DNA of 64,000 nucleotides from Paracidobacterium acidisoli (lineage in GTDB: Bacteria; Acidobacteriota; Terriglobia; Terriglobales; Acidobacteriaceae). The position numbers and the translations under genes were made by a program. The stretch is from contig NZ_QVQT02000006.1 of the NCBI RefSeq assembly GCF_003428625.2, positions 432,418 to 496,417 on the forward strand, in the 5' to 3' direction. Below the pieces are notes generated by a model. That model was not told the origin of the DNA. It searched no databases and was given only the letters and a program-made list of their open reading frames with translations. Of this stretch, positions 17,453 through 26,806 are shown one piece after another. How positions within the stretch are numbered: the first letter of the stretch is position 1; each line of letters starts with the position of its first letter.

Positions 17453-18334
17453 ATGCGAACCAGCAAAAGCTTCGCCGCATTCCGCACCCGGTGCACGACC
17501 AGCCGGAAGCTCGCCGTCACGGTCTGGAACGAGCTCTACCGCACGCATGCCTTCGACAACGCCGCCGGACTCGCCTTCTTCTCCCTGCTCTCTCTGATCC
17601 CGCTGCTCATCGTCATGGGCTCGCTGATGTCGTACCTGCCCATTCCCCATCTCTTTCAGCAGCTGCTTCACCTCATGGCGACGCTCGTGCCGCGCGACTC
17701 CTTCAGCATGGTCGAGAAGATCGTCGCCGGCTTTCTCACGCCCGGCCACACCCGCATCCTCTCACTCGGTATTCTCGGCTATCTCTGGTCCTCCACCGGA
17801 GCCTTCACCTCGCTCATCACCGCGCTCGACATCGCCTACGACGTCGAGGCCTCGCGTCCCTGGTGGCGCGACCGCCTGCAGGCTCTGCTGCTGGCCTTCA
17901 CCAGCGGCGGCCTCATCCTCATCAGCCTTCTTGTTCTGGTGGCCGGGCCGCACTTCGGACACTTCCTGGCCGCCATCTTCCCGCTGCCGCGCTCGCTCGG
18001 CCGGCTGTGGCCGGGGCTGCGCATGCTGATCACCGTCATCACCTTTCTGGCGGCTCTTGAGCTGGTCTATTTTCTCGGACCCAATACGCGGCAGAGCTTC
18101 TTCGAGACGCTTCCCGGCGCGGCTCTCGCCATCGGCGTCTGGTTTCCCGGCTCCGTCGGTCTCACGTTTTATCTCGACCACTTCACGCACTACAACATCG
18201 CCTACGGATCGCTGGGCGCGGTCATCAGCCTGATGCTGTGGCTCTACATCACGTCGCTCGCCGTGCTCACCGGGGCCGAGCTCAATGCGGAGCGGCGCAA
18301 GCAGCTTTGCCTGCCGCGCAGGCCGCTGCCCTGA
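17453..18334 (+). CDS. YihY/UPF0761-family inner-membrane protein
   Basis: 293 residues from ATG 17453; an in-frame GTG at 17414 is an alternative, and the frame opens further upstream over the divergent DinB gene. The family signature is clear: FDNAAGLAFFSLLSLIPLLIVMGS, LSLGILGYLWSSTGAFTSLITALDIAYDVE, and YNIAYGSLGAVISLMLWLYITSLAVLTGAELNAE. About six membrane segments. These proteins were once called ribonuclease BN in error; their function is not firmly known. The short upstream region is shared with dinB. Confidence 0.88.
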   Translation: MRTSKSFAAFRTRCTTSRKLAVTVWNELYRTHAFDNAAGLAFFSLLSLIPLLIVMGSLMSYLPIPHLFQQLLHLMATLVPRDSFSMVEKIVAGFLTPGHTRILSLGILGYLWSSTGAFTSLITALDIAYDVEASRPWWRDRLQALLLAFTSGGLILISLLVLVAGPHFGHFLAAIFPLPRSLGRLWPGLRMLITVITFLAALELVYFLGPNTRQSFFETLPGAALAIGVWFPGSVGLTFYLDHFTHYNIAYGSLGAVISLMLWLYITSLAVLTGAELNAERRKQLCLPRRPLP

Positions 18335-18370
18335 CGAAACGCCGTCAGCGTGAATCCCTGGTGTCTCTGC

Positions 18371-19642
18371 TCAGTGCTGCTGCTCGTCGAGCATCGCATC
18401 GGCGCTGGTGACCGACTGCGCATAGAGCGGCTCGATGCCCTCCGAGACGATATTCGCCTCCGTGCAGCGCCGCTCGCACTCCTGCCACCGGCCCTGCTCG
18501 AAGTCGGCGAGAATCGCCAGCGGCAGCGCATGCCCGTTGTTGGCGCCGAGCAGCGCCTGCCTGGCCGGCTCATCGAGCGGCAGACCCTCCACCAGCTGCT
18601 CCATCGGAATGCGCAGCAGCGCCGGCATCAGCGAGAGCATGCCGATCAGATACTGCTCGTCGGGGTTCTGCCCCGTCATCGGCGCCAGCAGCTCGCAGAA
18701 GCAGGCCCGCTGCAGCGCCAGCGACACCACCGCCCGCGACCGCGGCGTCGGCTCGCCCGCCAGCGCAATCGTCACCAGCTTGCGGAACTCCATCTCGCCC
18801 GCCAGCAGGATCGCGCTGCGCACCGAGGTCACTTTATTCCGCTGCCCGTAGCGTGCCGAATTCACCATCCGCAGTAGCCGGTAGCAGAGCGAAGCCTCCT
18901 GCATCACCACCCGCTCGATCTCCCGCAGGCGCAGCGGAACATGGCACAGCTCGCTGAGCAGCCGCAGATACAGCGTCCGGTCCTGCGGAATCCGCTTCGT
19001 CTCGAGCATGGCCGGCCGCGCAAAGAAATATCCCTGAAAAAAGGTGCACCCTTCATGGCGCGCCTGCTGCAGCTCCTGCTCGTCCTCGATCTTCTCCGCA
19101 ACCAGCCGCACCCGTCTGCGGCTCGCGAGCTCATATACACGCCGCCGGGCGGCCGCATCGCAGGCCCGGAAATCCACCTTCACAAAATCCGCGAGCTCGA
19201 GCAGCGGCAGCCGCGCATCGTCCGGCGCAAAGTCGTCGAGCGCGAGGCGGTAGCCGGCATCCCGCAGATCCCGGCAGGCCTCCATCACCTCTCCGTCCGG
19301 AACCACCGACTCCAGCACCTCCAGCACCGTGCTCTGCGCCGGCAGCAGCGTCACCAGCTGCTCGACCAGCGTCTCGCGCGTGCAGTTGATAAAGGCCACC
19401 GGCTGCTCCACGGGGGAGCGGTAGGCCATGCCCAGCATGGTGTCGAGCACCTGGCGGCTCGCTGCGTCCGGATCGCCGCGAAACAGGTTCTCCGGCCCGG
19501 AGCGATAGAGAATCTCGTAGCCGTAGAGGTTCAGACTGGCATCGAAAATAGGCTGCCGCGCCACCAGGCGGGAGCGGCTCTCCTCAGCCTCTGCTCCCCG
19601 GCCGCCATCCACACCACCGATCATTGCCTGGGACAGGGTCAT
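18371..19642 (-). CDS. EAL-HDOD (YuxH-like) signalling protein
   Basis: 423 residues from ATG 19642. The N-terminal EAL-like half (about 28-225) begins LVARQPIFDASLNLYGYEILYR, where GYEILYR replaces the EAL motif, and keeps FINCTRETL, LEVLESVVPD, LALDDFAPDD, VKVDF, VAEKIED and FQGYFFARP. The C-terminal half is an HDOD domain (EIERVVMQEASLCYRLLRMVNSARYG, VTSVRSAILLAGEMEFRKLVTIAL). The family couples c-di-GMP-type sensing to regulation; many members do not hydrolyse c-di-GMP. Several metal-ligand positions are kept here, so activity cannot be excluded. It converges on the YihY gene. Confidence 0.9.
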   Translation of the reverse strand: MTLSQAMIGGVDGGRGAEAEESRSRLVARQPIFDASLNLYGYEILYRSGPENLFRGDPDAASRQVLDTMLGMAYRSPVEQPVAFINCTRETLVEQLVTLLPAQSTVLEVLESVVPDGEVMEACRDLRDAGYRLALDDFAPDDARLPLLELADFVKVDFRACDAAARRRVYELASRRRVRLVAEKIEDEQELQQARHEGCTFFQGYFFARPAMLETKRIPQDRTLYLRLLSELCHVPLRLREIERVVMQEASLCYRLLRMVNSARYGQRNKVTSVRSAILLAGEMEFRKLVTIALAGEPTPRSRAVVSLALQRACFCELLAPMTGQNPDEQYLIGMLSLMPALLRIPMEQLVEGLPLDEPARQALLGANNGHALPLAILADFEQGRWQECERRCTEANIVSEGIEPLYAQSVTSADAMLDEQQH

Positions 19643-19837
19643 GCCGGAGTTATCGGCGGGTTCATCCTGAAAAATGAGAGAAAAGCAGAGGCCGCGGATG
19701 CACCGCATCCCTTTCCGGAGCAGCACAGCTTCCCGCGACGGCGCAGGCCGCGCTCGCCCCCGGCCCTGCCTGGCTGGCCAGCATCCCACGGCCGGTCCCG
19801 CTCAGCCGGCCACAGTCCCTGTCAGGACGGTCCGTCC

Positions 19838-20584
19838 TCAGCCCATGTACATGCCGCCATTCACGTCCAGCACATGGCCCGTGATGTAGGAAGCCTCGTC
19901 GGAGGCCAGAAACCGCACCGCCGCGGCGATATCCTCATCCGTTCCCGGACGCGCCAGCGGAATACGCCCCAGCATCGCCTCGCGCTGCTTCTCGTCGAGC
20001 ACCGCCGTCATCGCCGTCTCGATGTACCCCGGCGCGACGGCATTGGCGGTAATACCCCGCGAAGCCAGCTCCCGCGCCACGGACTTCGTGAAGCCGATCA
20101 GCCCCGCCTTGCTCGCCGCGTAATTCGCCTGGCCCGCCTGGCCGGTCTCGCCCACTACGCTCGAGATATTGATGATCCGCCCCCAGCGCGCCTTCATCAT
20201 CGAGCTGATCAGCGCCTGGGTCAGCAGAAAGGTGCCCGTCAGGTTTGTCGTGATCACCGCGTCCCAGTCCGCGCGCTTCATGCGCAGCAGCAGCGTGTCT
20301 TTGGTGATGCCCGCATTGTTGACCAGAATCTCCACGCTGCCGAAGTGCGCGACCGCCGCCTTCGCCGCGGCTTTGATCGACTCCTCGCTCGCCAGGTCCA
20401 GCGCAAAGGCCTGCGCCGTGCCGCCGGCCGCGGCGATCTCCGCCGCCACTTCGCTCAGCTTCGCCTCGTTGCGCGCCGCCAGCGCCACCTTCGCTCCGGC
20501 TCTGGCCAGCGCAATCGCACAGGCCCTTCCAATTCCCTGCGACGCTCCGGTAACGAGCGCCGTTCTGCCTTCCAGTGATGCCAT
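19838..20584 (-). CDS. fabG: 3-oxoacyl-ACP reductase
   Basis: 248 residues, the usual FabG length. The NADPH motif TGASQGIG, NNAG, the active Ser in INISSVVG, YAASKAG and a final GHVLDVNGGMYMG are all present, along with GITANAVAPGYIETAMT, which is very close to classical FabG. It reduces 3-oxoacyl-ACP in fatty acid elongation. It does not sit in a fab cluster here. The inverted heptamer element at 20603-20811 lies immediately upstream, its near arm ending 19 bp from the ATG, so fabG expression could feel changes in that array. Confidence 0.88.
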   Translation of the reverse strand: MASLEGRTALVTGASQGIGRACAIALARAGAKVALAARNEAKLSEVAAEIAAAGGTAQAFALDLASEESIKAAAKAAVAHFGSVEILVNNAGITKDTLLLRMKRADWDAVITTNLTGTFLLTQALISSMMKARWGRIINISSVVGETGQAGQANYAASKAGLIGFTKSVARELASRGITANAVAPGYIETAMTAVLDEKQREAMLGRIPLARPGTDEDIAAAVRFLASDEASYITGHVLDVNGGMYMG

Positions 20585-20602
20585 TTTGACAGGGTACCTT
20601 AA

Positions 20603-20811
20603 CAGGGCGCAGATCTCAGGGATCAGAGCACAGGAACAGCAAAACCGCTTCCTCGCTCGATGGCGCTTTTATTTTGTGCAGGATTTTTCGTTTTCACAGG
20701 CAACGCTCGACAGGAGATGATGTCTCGCCCTGCGCCCTGCGCCCTGCGCCCTGCGCCCTGCGCCCTGCGCCCTGCGCCCTGCGCCCTGCGCCCTGCGCCC
20801 TGCGCCCTGCC
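20603..20811. repeat. Heptamer element, GC-rich copy (left arm, core, 7-bp VNTR)
   Basis: The left arm (20603-20637) has five 7-bp units in register, all starting CAG (CAGGGCG, CAGATCT, CAGGGAT, CAGAGCA, CAGGAAC). After an 88-base core comes a pure array of TGCGCCC: eleven consecutive exact copies from 20731 to 20807 with partial units at both ends (20726-20811). CAGGGCG is the rotated reverse complement of that unit, so the arms are inverted. The right edge, CTGCCTCTA, includes the TAG stop of the DUF2071 gene. A pure tract of this length is likely to vary between strains. Confidence 0.9.
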
Positions 20812-20812
20812 T

Positions 20813-21625
20813 CTACGGCGCCGCCGGCACCGGAGCCCCCGCGGTCCGCACTCCCGGAGCGGGCAGGCTCTCGAGCGACCACACATACACCACCAGCTGG
20901 CGGCTGTAATGCAGCAGCGGCTCCTCGGCCGGCAGCCGGATGCCGTGCGCCAGCGGCAGCTCGTTGATCTCGAAATCCGCCTCCGCCTCTTCGAGCGTCC
21001 AGGGCAGGTGGTGAATGTTGCCGCGAAAGATCTTGCCCCGCGGATCGGCCGTGTACAGCGCGTAGCGCTCGGTCAGAAACTGCTCGATCGCCCGCTTCGG
21101 ATGCTGCCGTCCCAGACTGCGGTAGGTCGCCCGGAAGCCTGCCCGCGGCTGCGTCATCTTCCGCTCGCTCGTGTAGCGAAACTCGTTTCCCGCGCGCGTT
21201 CCGGTGCCCGTCTCCTCGATGCGCATCCTGGCCCAGTAATACGGCAGCCGGTAAATGGTCCGCGCAAAGGCCACGGCCAGCAGGCTCGCCGCATCAAGCG
21301 AGAAAAAGTACACGCCCGCCCGATTCGAGTTCCGCTCCCGCACATAGGTGCGCAGGTTCAGCTCGGGAAAGCGGCTCGCGCCCGGCACCGGCGGCACGCC
21401 GCGCATCCGCACCTGGTCCATCCAGAACGGCACCACGCCGACCCAGGCGGTGCCGTCGAAGGTATCCACCACCAGCTCCGGCGGCAGCAGGTGCACCAGT
21501 TCCGCCGCCGGCACCGGCCAGTGCGCAAAAAGAAGATCGTTCCAGCGCTGGGTCATCGCCCAGGGAGATCGCGGCAAGGGCCAGGGCCGATGTCCGGTCG
21601 TCGAAAGAATATCGTTCATTCGCAC
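20813..21625 (-). CDS. DUF2071 (YqjF-like) protein
   Basis: 270 residues. DUF2071 features: PWAMTQRWNDLLFAHWPVPAAELVHLLPPELVVDTFDGTAWVGVVPFWMDQVR, then FPELNLRTYVRERNSNRAGVYFFSLDAASLLAVAFARTIYRLPYY. The fold is related to acetoacetate decarboxylase, but the biochemical role is unknown. The stop codon is two bases from the pure 7-bp repeat. The gene runs towards fabG and may share a transcript with it across the repeat. It is divergent from the ThyX-like gene, with 80 bp between starts. Confidence 0.85.
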   Translation of the reverse strand: MRMNDILSTTGHRPWPLPRSPWAMTQRWNDLLFAHWPVPAAELVHLLPPELVVDTFDGTAWVGVVPFWMDQVRMRGVPPVPGASRFPELNLRTYVRERNSNRAGVYFFSLDAASLLAVAFARTIYRLPYYWARMRIEETGTGTRAGNEFRYTSERKMTQPRAGFRATYRSLGRQHPKRAIEQFLTERYALYTADPRGKIFRGNIHHLPWTLEEAEADFEINELPLAHGIRLPAEEPLLHYSRQLVVYVWSLESLPAPGVRTAGAPVPAAP

Positions 21626-21705
21626 GCCTGAATCCCTATGGTAATCGCTTCTCTCCCTCTCAACCGGCCCGGCAATCCGCAGCGCAATACCGTATCCTGT
21701 TCCCG

Positions 21706-23301
21706 ATGCCCGAAACGCAATCCGTCCCCGCCGCTCCCGCCGCGGAAGAACAGCCGCGCAATCAGACCGAAGTCTTCGCCGTCCACGGAGCCGACCCCGA
21801 AGTCCTCGCCTACGCCATGGCGAAGTACTCCCGCTCCTCTCTTTCGATGAAGGATTCCCTCCGCGAGATCAGCAGCCAGCGCGCCGAGCAGTTCCTCAAC
21901 ACCTTCTACTTCCAGTACGGCCACCGCTCCATCGCCGACCTCGCCCACATCGCCTTCGCCGTCGAGCGCCTCTCCCTGCTGGCCGCCATCGTGCTCGTCG
22001 ACGAGCAGCGCTGGGACGGTCAGGAGCGCTCCACCCGCTACCAGAACTTCCGCAAAAGCGGCTGGTATATGCCCGGCTTCGGCACCGATACCGTCTCGGC
22101 CACCCTCTTTCGCGAGACCATCGAGCATCTCTTCACCTCGTACCACTCCGTCTCCGAAGGCGTCTTCGCCGCGCTGAAGCAGCAGACGGCAAAGCCCGAT
22201 GAGATGAAGCCCGAGGCCTTCGACCGCACCCTCAAAGCCCGCGCCTTCGACGTCGCCCGCTATCTGCTGCCGCTCGCCACCAACACCTCGCTCGGCCAGA
22301 TCGTCAACGCCCGCACCCTCGAGACCCAGGTCTCGCGCCTGCTGTCCAGCCCCTTCGCCGAGATCCGCCAGCTCGGCGAGCAGTTGCGCGCCGCCGCGGC
22401 CGGTCCCGCCTGGAATGTCCACGCCGAAGAGCTGGCCAGCCTGCAGCGCGAGATCGCCGCCCTCGACCCCGCCCTCGGCGAGCGCGCCGCCGCATTGCTC
22501 ACGCGCGAGGTAAAGACCGCACCCACGCTGGTGAAATACGCCGCGCCCAATGACTACGCCCTCCACACCCGCCAGGAGCTGGCCCAGGCCGCCTCCGGGC
22601 TCATGAAGCAGGAGCGCATCCAGGCCGCTCCGCTCGTCGACCTCATCGAAGAGAGCGCCGCCTCCGGGAGCGCGCCGCTCGAGATCGACATCGCCACCAC
22701 GCTGCTCTACGGCCAGTGCCACTATCCGTACCGTCAGATCCGCAGCCACGTCGAGGCGCTCAGCGAGCCGCGCCGCAACGAGATCCTCGCCCTCGGCACG
22801 CGCAGCCGGGGCCGCCACGACGAGCTGCTCCGCGAGTTCTCCTCCGGCCAGGCCCTCCGCTTCGACATCCTCATGGACATCGGCGGCTTCCGCGACATGC
22901 ACCGCCACCGCCGCTGCGTGCAGATCCTGCAGAGCTTCACCTGCGATCACGGCTACGCCGTCCCCGAAGGCATCGCCGAGGCCGGACTGCAGCCTGTTTA
23001 TGAGACCGCCGTGCAGACCGCGCAGCGTGCCTACGCGACGCTCTCCCAGGCAAGTGCGCCCGAGGCTGCAGCCTCCGCGCAGTACCTGCTCCCGCTCGGC
23101 ACCCGCAACCGCGCCCTCTTCAAAATGGATTTCGCCGAAGCCCTCTACATCTCCGAGCTGCGCTCCCAGCCCCAGGGCCACTTCTCCTACCGCCGCGTCG
23201 CCTGGGAGATGTACCAGGCCGTGCGCAAAGCCCACCCCGTTCTGGCCGAGTACTTCCGCGTCTCGGATGTAAACGAGCCGGTGGACCTGCTGAAGCGATA
23301 G
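21706..23301 (+). CDS. Double-domain FAD-dependent thymidylate synthase-like protein (ThyX-like)
   Basis: 531 residues, about twice the length of classical ThyX, built from two ThyX-like halves. The first half has FQYGHRSIADLAHIAFAVERLS and, where the signature RHRxxSxxxxSxRY belongs, DEQRWDGQERSTRY (about 99-112), so RHR is lost and SxRY kept. The second half has LRFDILMDIGGF followed by RHRRCVQILQSFTC (from residue 400), so RHR is kept and RY lost. An active site shared across the halves would explain this; a non-synthase role is possible. Classical ThyX makes dTMP using FAD, NADPH and methylenetetrahydrofolate. No thyA is in the window. Confidence 0.78.
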   Translation: MPETQSVPAAPAAEEQPRNQTEVFAVHGADPEVLAYAMAKYSRSSLSMKDSLREISSQRAEQFLNTFYFQYGHRSIADLAHIAFAVERLSLLAAIVLVDEQRWDGQERSTRYQNFRKSGWYMPGFGTDTVSATLFRETIEHLFTSYHSVSEGVFAALKQQTAKPDEMKPEAFDRTLKARAFDVARYLLPLATNTSLGQIVNARTLETQVSRLLSSPFAEIRQLGEQLRAAAAGPAWNVHAEELASLQREIAALDPALGERAAALLTREVKTAPTLVKYAAPNDYALHTRQELAQAASGLMKQERIQAAPLVDLIEESAASGSAPLEIDIATTLLYGQCHYPYRQIRSHVEALSEPRRNEILALGTRSRGRHDELLREFSSGQALRFDILMDIGGFRDMHRHRRCVQILQSFTCDHGYAVPEGIAEAGLQPVYETAVQTAQRAYATLSQASAPEAAASAQYLLPLGTRNRALFKMDFAEALYISELRSQPQGHFSYRRVAWEMYQAVRKAHPVLAEYFRVSDVNEPVDLLKR

Positions 23302-23368
23302 CCTTTCTTCCGCCCCGCCCGTCATTCGTGCTGTCTGAGCCCCTGATTTCGCAAAAGAGACGCGGTTC

Positions 23369-23415
23369 AAAAAAAGTCACGGTGCGGGCGCTCCACCCGA
23401 AGCATCCGCACCGTG
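23369..23415 (-). terminator. Intrinsic terminator of the phosphodiesterase gene
   Basis: A 10-bp perfect stem (CACGGTGCGG 23378-23387 with CCGCACCGTG 23406-23415) is followed on the minus strand by seven T (23375-23369). It lies 57 bp after the phosphodiesterase stop and between two converging genes. Confidence 0.85.
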
Positions 23416-23471
23416 ATCTACGCCACACAGTCCCGGTCACGATCCCGCCATGACCCGGACCGGCGGTTTCC

Positions 23472-25199
23472 TTACCAGCTGAAGTTCAGGTTCACATCCG
23501 GCAGTACCGGCGTTCCCTCCATCCGCACCCCGTCCAGCGTGCGCGGATCGAGTCCCAGAGCCTTCAGAATCGTCGGAGCCACCTGTGCCGTCGCCACGCC
23601 GGAGAAGACCGTGTGCGGACGAAACGCAGGGTTCGAGAGCAGCAGCATCACGTTGGTGTCGTCATGCGAGAAGCCGCCGTGCTCGGAGAGCTTCGCCGTG
23701 CTGCCCGTGTAGGTAACGCCGACATTCGGCGTCACGATGATGTCCGGTGTGCGCGGGTCTCCATTCGGAGCCAGCCCCGGCGTGTTGTAGTTCAGCGCCA
23801 GCGACGGGCCATAGTAAATCTGCCCGATGCCCGCCTTCGCCGCGCTCCCTTCGAGCGTATCGACCGCCGCCTGGGTGTTGGCCCCGTTGATCAGCCACAG
23901 CAGCGAAACGTCGTCCTCCGTCGCTCCAATGCCCGTCGGATTCAGCGGCGACTCGGAGGTAGGCAGCAGACTGGCGATCAGCGTCGCCGGCGTTGTGCCG
24001 TTGTTGCCGCTGTGTCCCGGAATCGGGAAATAGCGGTTCGGGTCGATCGGCGACTGGCCGTGCTTGGCCGTAATCACCACCAGCGTCGACTCGTACAGCC
24101 CGCGGTCCTTCAGCTCCTGCACCATCTCGCCGATCGAGTCGTCCACGAATTCGATCTCGCTCAGCAGCGATGCCGTCGGCGTGCCCTGCGCGTCCTTGTA
24201 GCCGCCCGTGGCCACATTGGCCTCGATCAGCTTCTCGCCCACGCTCACCGCCTGGAAGTTCATGCCGAGGATCGTCGGAACCCGCGCGGCATGGCCGTTA
24301 TGGTTTTTGCCTTCGATCTCCCGCACCACGGCGTTGACCTTCAGCGTGTCGTAGCACTGGATGTTCTGGAAGCTGTCGGTCCACGCGCCGGTCTGCGAGC
24401 TGTCGGGAATCGTCGAGCAGGCGATGCCCGAAGGCGTCGTCACGCCCGGCAGCGCCACCACCGTCGAGTTGATCTCCGGAGAGTAATAGTCGTCGAGCGA
24501 CGTGCCGCCCGGACCGGATACCGAAGAGTACGACGGATGCTTGTCCGACCACGCCGTGTAGCCGCCCGCCGCATGAATCACGCCGAAGATCGTGTTCGTC
24601 CGCACAAAGTTCCAGGGATACACCGGCGCGCAGCCCGTCTTCGGGTCGCGATCCAGGCGCTGCACATCGATCGACGCGATCCCTCCGTCCGTCAGCCCCG
24701 CCCCCGGAGCTCCGCCGTTCAGCTTCGTCTGATCGATATCGATGCCTTCATCGAACTCCGTCGTCGATCCCGTCGGCGCACCGCCCGCTTTACACGTTCC
24801 GCTGGCAACGCCGTTTCCCGTCGTCACCGCCGGCGCGTCCAGCGACCGGTCATAGGCCACGTCGTAATACACGCCCATCGTCCGCGGCGTCGCGCCGGAG
24901 ACGATCGTCATCAGCCCCGGAAACGAATCCGAAGGCTTCGACGTGCTGGCCGCCGTGTAGTTCACGCCCGTCGAGCCCAGCGCCGCCAGGCTGGGACAGT
25001 AGGGCTGCCCGCTGTTCACTCCCGCAATGCCCTGCGTGCAGTTCAGGTAATCCACTGCATGCATGCCATCGATGCTGATCAGAAGCACGTGACGAATCTG
25101 GCTGCGCTCCCAGTCGTGATCCTGATCACGGTCCTGGGCCATGGCGCCCGCCAGAGCAAAGACAGTCAGAAACATAAGTAACTGAGCTGTTTTCTTCAT
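23472..25199 (-). CDS. Secreted alkaline phosphatase-superfamily phosphodiesterase
   Basis: 575 residues with a signal peptide (MKKTAQLLMFLTVFALAGAM, cleavage near AMAQD). Nucleotide pyrophosphatase/phosphodiesterase features: the metal site in HVLLISIDGMHAVDY, the likely nucleophile region TSKPSDSFPGLM, a second metal site in VVITAKHGQSPIDP, and a third in EHGGFSHDDTNVMLLLSN. It probably hydrolyses a phosphate ester or phosphodiester outside the cytoplasm; the substrate is unknown. The start has a strong AGGAGG. A long insertion around 110-240, rich in Gly, Thr and Ser, is typical of secreted members. It is divergent from recA. Confidence 0.88.
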   Translation of the reverse strand: MKKTAQLLMFLTVFALAGAMAQDRDQDHDWERSQIRHVLLISIDGMHAVDYLNCTQGIAGVNSGQPYCPSLAALGSTGVNYTAASTSKPSDSFPGLMTIVSGATPRTMGVYYDVAYDRSLDAPAVTTGNGVASGTCKAGGAPTGSTTEFDEGIDIDQTKLNGGAPGAGLTDGGIASIDVQRLDRDPKTGCAPVYPWNFVRTNTIFGVIHAAGGYTAWSDKHPSYSSVSGPGGTSLDDYYSPEINSTVVALPGVTTPSGIACSTIPDSSQTGAWTDSFQNIQCYDTLKVNAVVREIEGKNHNGHAARVPTILGMNFQAVSVGEKLIEANVATGGYKDAQGTPTASLLSEIEFVDDSIGEMVQELKDRGLYESTLVVITAKHGQSPIDPNRYFPIPGHSGNNGTTPATLIASLLPTSESPLNPTGIGATEDDVSLLWLINGANTQAAVDTLEGSAAKAGIGQIYYGPSLALNYNTPGLAPNGDPRTPDIIVTPNVGVTYTGSTAKLSEHGGFSHDDTNVMLLLSNPAFRPHTVFSGVATAQVAPTILKALGLDPRTLDGVRMEGTPVLPDVNLNFSW

Positions 25200-25579
25200 A
25201 GTTACCTCCTGGGAAAAGGACCTTAGCAGCGGGAAATGACGAATCGCATCGCTCGCTCATGAAATAAGGGTGAATTACACCCGCGCCATGTCTCCATCAT
25301 TTCTGGGGGATTTCCCCGCACCTCGACGCCGGAACGCCCCCGGCACAAACCCATTGCGGACCGGATTTCCTCAGTGCCTGAGCGGCCTTTTCCGGCCCAA
25401 AATGGCAAAAGCGCTGGACTTGCCGGCGGGGTAAACATTACTATGGTTTTTGATTTTTCTTCGCCCCTCTGAAGTTCGTGCTAAGATTCCCTCAAACTCG
25501 CGCCAACCACTCAGAATCACGCGCCGGAGCACCTCCGGAGTGTGCGTTTTGAGGCGCGTTCACCGACTGGAGAAGCAAC
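25200..25579. other. Divergent promoter region of the phosphodiesterase gene and recA
   Basis: Holds the phosphodiesterase ribosome binding site near 25205, a small hairpin (GGGTG 25268-25272 with CACCC 25278-25282) and a candidate recA promoter: TTGCCG at 25420-25425, a 16-bp spacer, then TATGGT at 25442-25447. A second hairpin (CCGGAG with CTCCGG) lies in the recA leader near 25525. I could not recognise a LexA box, though acidobacterial versions are not well known to me. Confidence 0.4.
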
Positions 25580-26662
25580 GTGGCAGATGACCGTCAGCGC
25601 GCCGTGGAACTGGCGCTTTCGCAGATTGAGAAGCAGTTCGGCAAGGGCTCCATCATGCGCCTCGGCAGCAAAGAGGCGGTGGTGCCCATCTCGACCATCT
25701 CCACCGGATCGATCTCCTTTGACGCCGCGCTCGGCGTCGGCGGCGTGCCCCGCGGCCGCGTCATCGAAATCTTCGGGCCGGAGTCGTCGGGCAAAACCAC
25801 CATCACCCTCCAGATCATCGCCGAAGCCCAGAAGGCCGGCGGCATGGCGGCCTTCGTCGACGCCGAGCATGCGCTCGACCCGCAGTACGCCAAAAAACTG
25901 GGCGTCGATGTCGATAACCTCCTCGTCTCGCAGCCCGACTACGGCGAACAGGCCCTTGAGATCACCGAAGCCCTCGTCCGCTCCGGAGCCATCGACGTCC
26001 TCGTCGTCGACTCGGTCGCCGCGCTCGTTCCCAAGGCCGAGCTCGACGGTGAAATGGGCGACTCGCACGTCGGCCTGCAGGCCCGTTTGATGTCGCAGGC
26101 GCTGCGCAAGCTCACCGGAACGGTCTCCAAATCGCGCACCTGCCTGATCTTCATCAACCAGATCCGCGAGAAGATCGGCGTCATGTTCGGCAACCCGGAG
26201 ACGACCACCGGCGGCCGCGCCCTCAAGTTCTACTCCTCGGTCCGCGTCGATATCCGCCGCATCGCCGCCGTCAAGGAAGGCGACACCGTCGTCGGCGCCC
26301 GCACCAGGGTCAAGATCGTCAAGAACAAGGTGGCCGCGCCCTTCCGCGAGGCCGAGTTCGACATCCTCTACGGCGAAGGCATCTCGCGCGAAGGCGATGT
26401 GCTCGATCTGGCCGTGAACAACAACATCGTCGAGAAGTCCGGCGCCTGGTACAGCTACTCCGGCGAGCGCATCGGACAGGGCCGCGAAAACGTCCGCACC
26501 TTCCTCAAGGACAACAAGGACACCTTCGCCAGGATCGACACGCAGCTCCGCCAGAAGCTCGGCATCACCGGCGCGAATGTTCCTCCCGCCGAAGTCCCGG
26601 CCGTTCCCGTCAACGGCGCCGCCGTTGCCCAGGAAGCCGTGCGCCCGGCACGCCGCCAGTAA
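25580..26662 (+). CDS. recA: Recombinase A
   Basis: 360 residues from a GTG with GGAGAAG upstream. Walker [10 protein letters not shown] is at 66-74, Walker B in [14 protein letters not shown], loop 1 in [22 protein letters not shown], and loop 2 around [28 protein letters not shown]. RecA coats single-stranded DNA, drives strand exchange and triggers LexA cleavage. The C-terminal tail is Ala/Pro/Val-rich rather than strongly acidic as in E. coli. A textbook terminator follows, then coaD on the same strand. Confidence 0.98.
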   Translation: MADDRQRAVELALSQIEKQFGKGSIMRLGSKEAVVPISTISTGSISFDAALGVGGVPRGRVIEIFGPESSGKTTITLQIIAEAQKAGGMAAFVDAEHALDPQYAKKLGVDVDNLLVSQPDYGEQALEITEALVRSGAIDVLVVDSVAALVPKAELDGEMGDSHVGLQARLMSQALRKLTGTVSKSRTCLIFINQIREKIGVMFGNPETTTGGRALKFYSSVRVDIRRIAAVKEGDTVVGARTRVKIVKNKVAAPFREAEFDILYGEGISREGDVLDLAVNNNIVEKSGAWYSYSGERIGQGRENVRTFLKDNKDTFARIDTQLRQKLGITGANVPPAEVPAVPVNGAAVAQEAVRPARRQ

Positions 26663-26682
26663 CAGCGGCGGTACATCGCCTC

Positions 26683-26719
26683 AAACCCAAATGGCCGCAT
26701 AAGGCGGCCATTTGGGTTT
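26683..26719 (+). terminator. recA intrinsic terminator
   Basis: A perfect 16-bp stem (26683-26698 with 26704-26719) around the loop ATAAG, beginning AAACCC and ending GGGTTT, lies 20 bp after the recA stop codon. The 3' side is only mildly T-rich, but stem length makes termination likely. Confidence 0.88.
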
Positions 26720-26806
26720 GGACCACACCGGGTCAACGGAAGAAAAATCATTTCGACGAACAAGGCCGGTTTCTGCCGCTGCCTGTTCCTCTACAATGGC
26801 CAAGGC

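Noticed and set aside
25420..25579. LexA (SOS) box in front of recA
   Set aside because: No convincing palindrome of a known LexA type was found, so none is reported.
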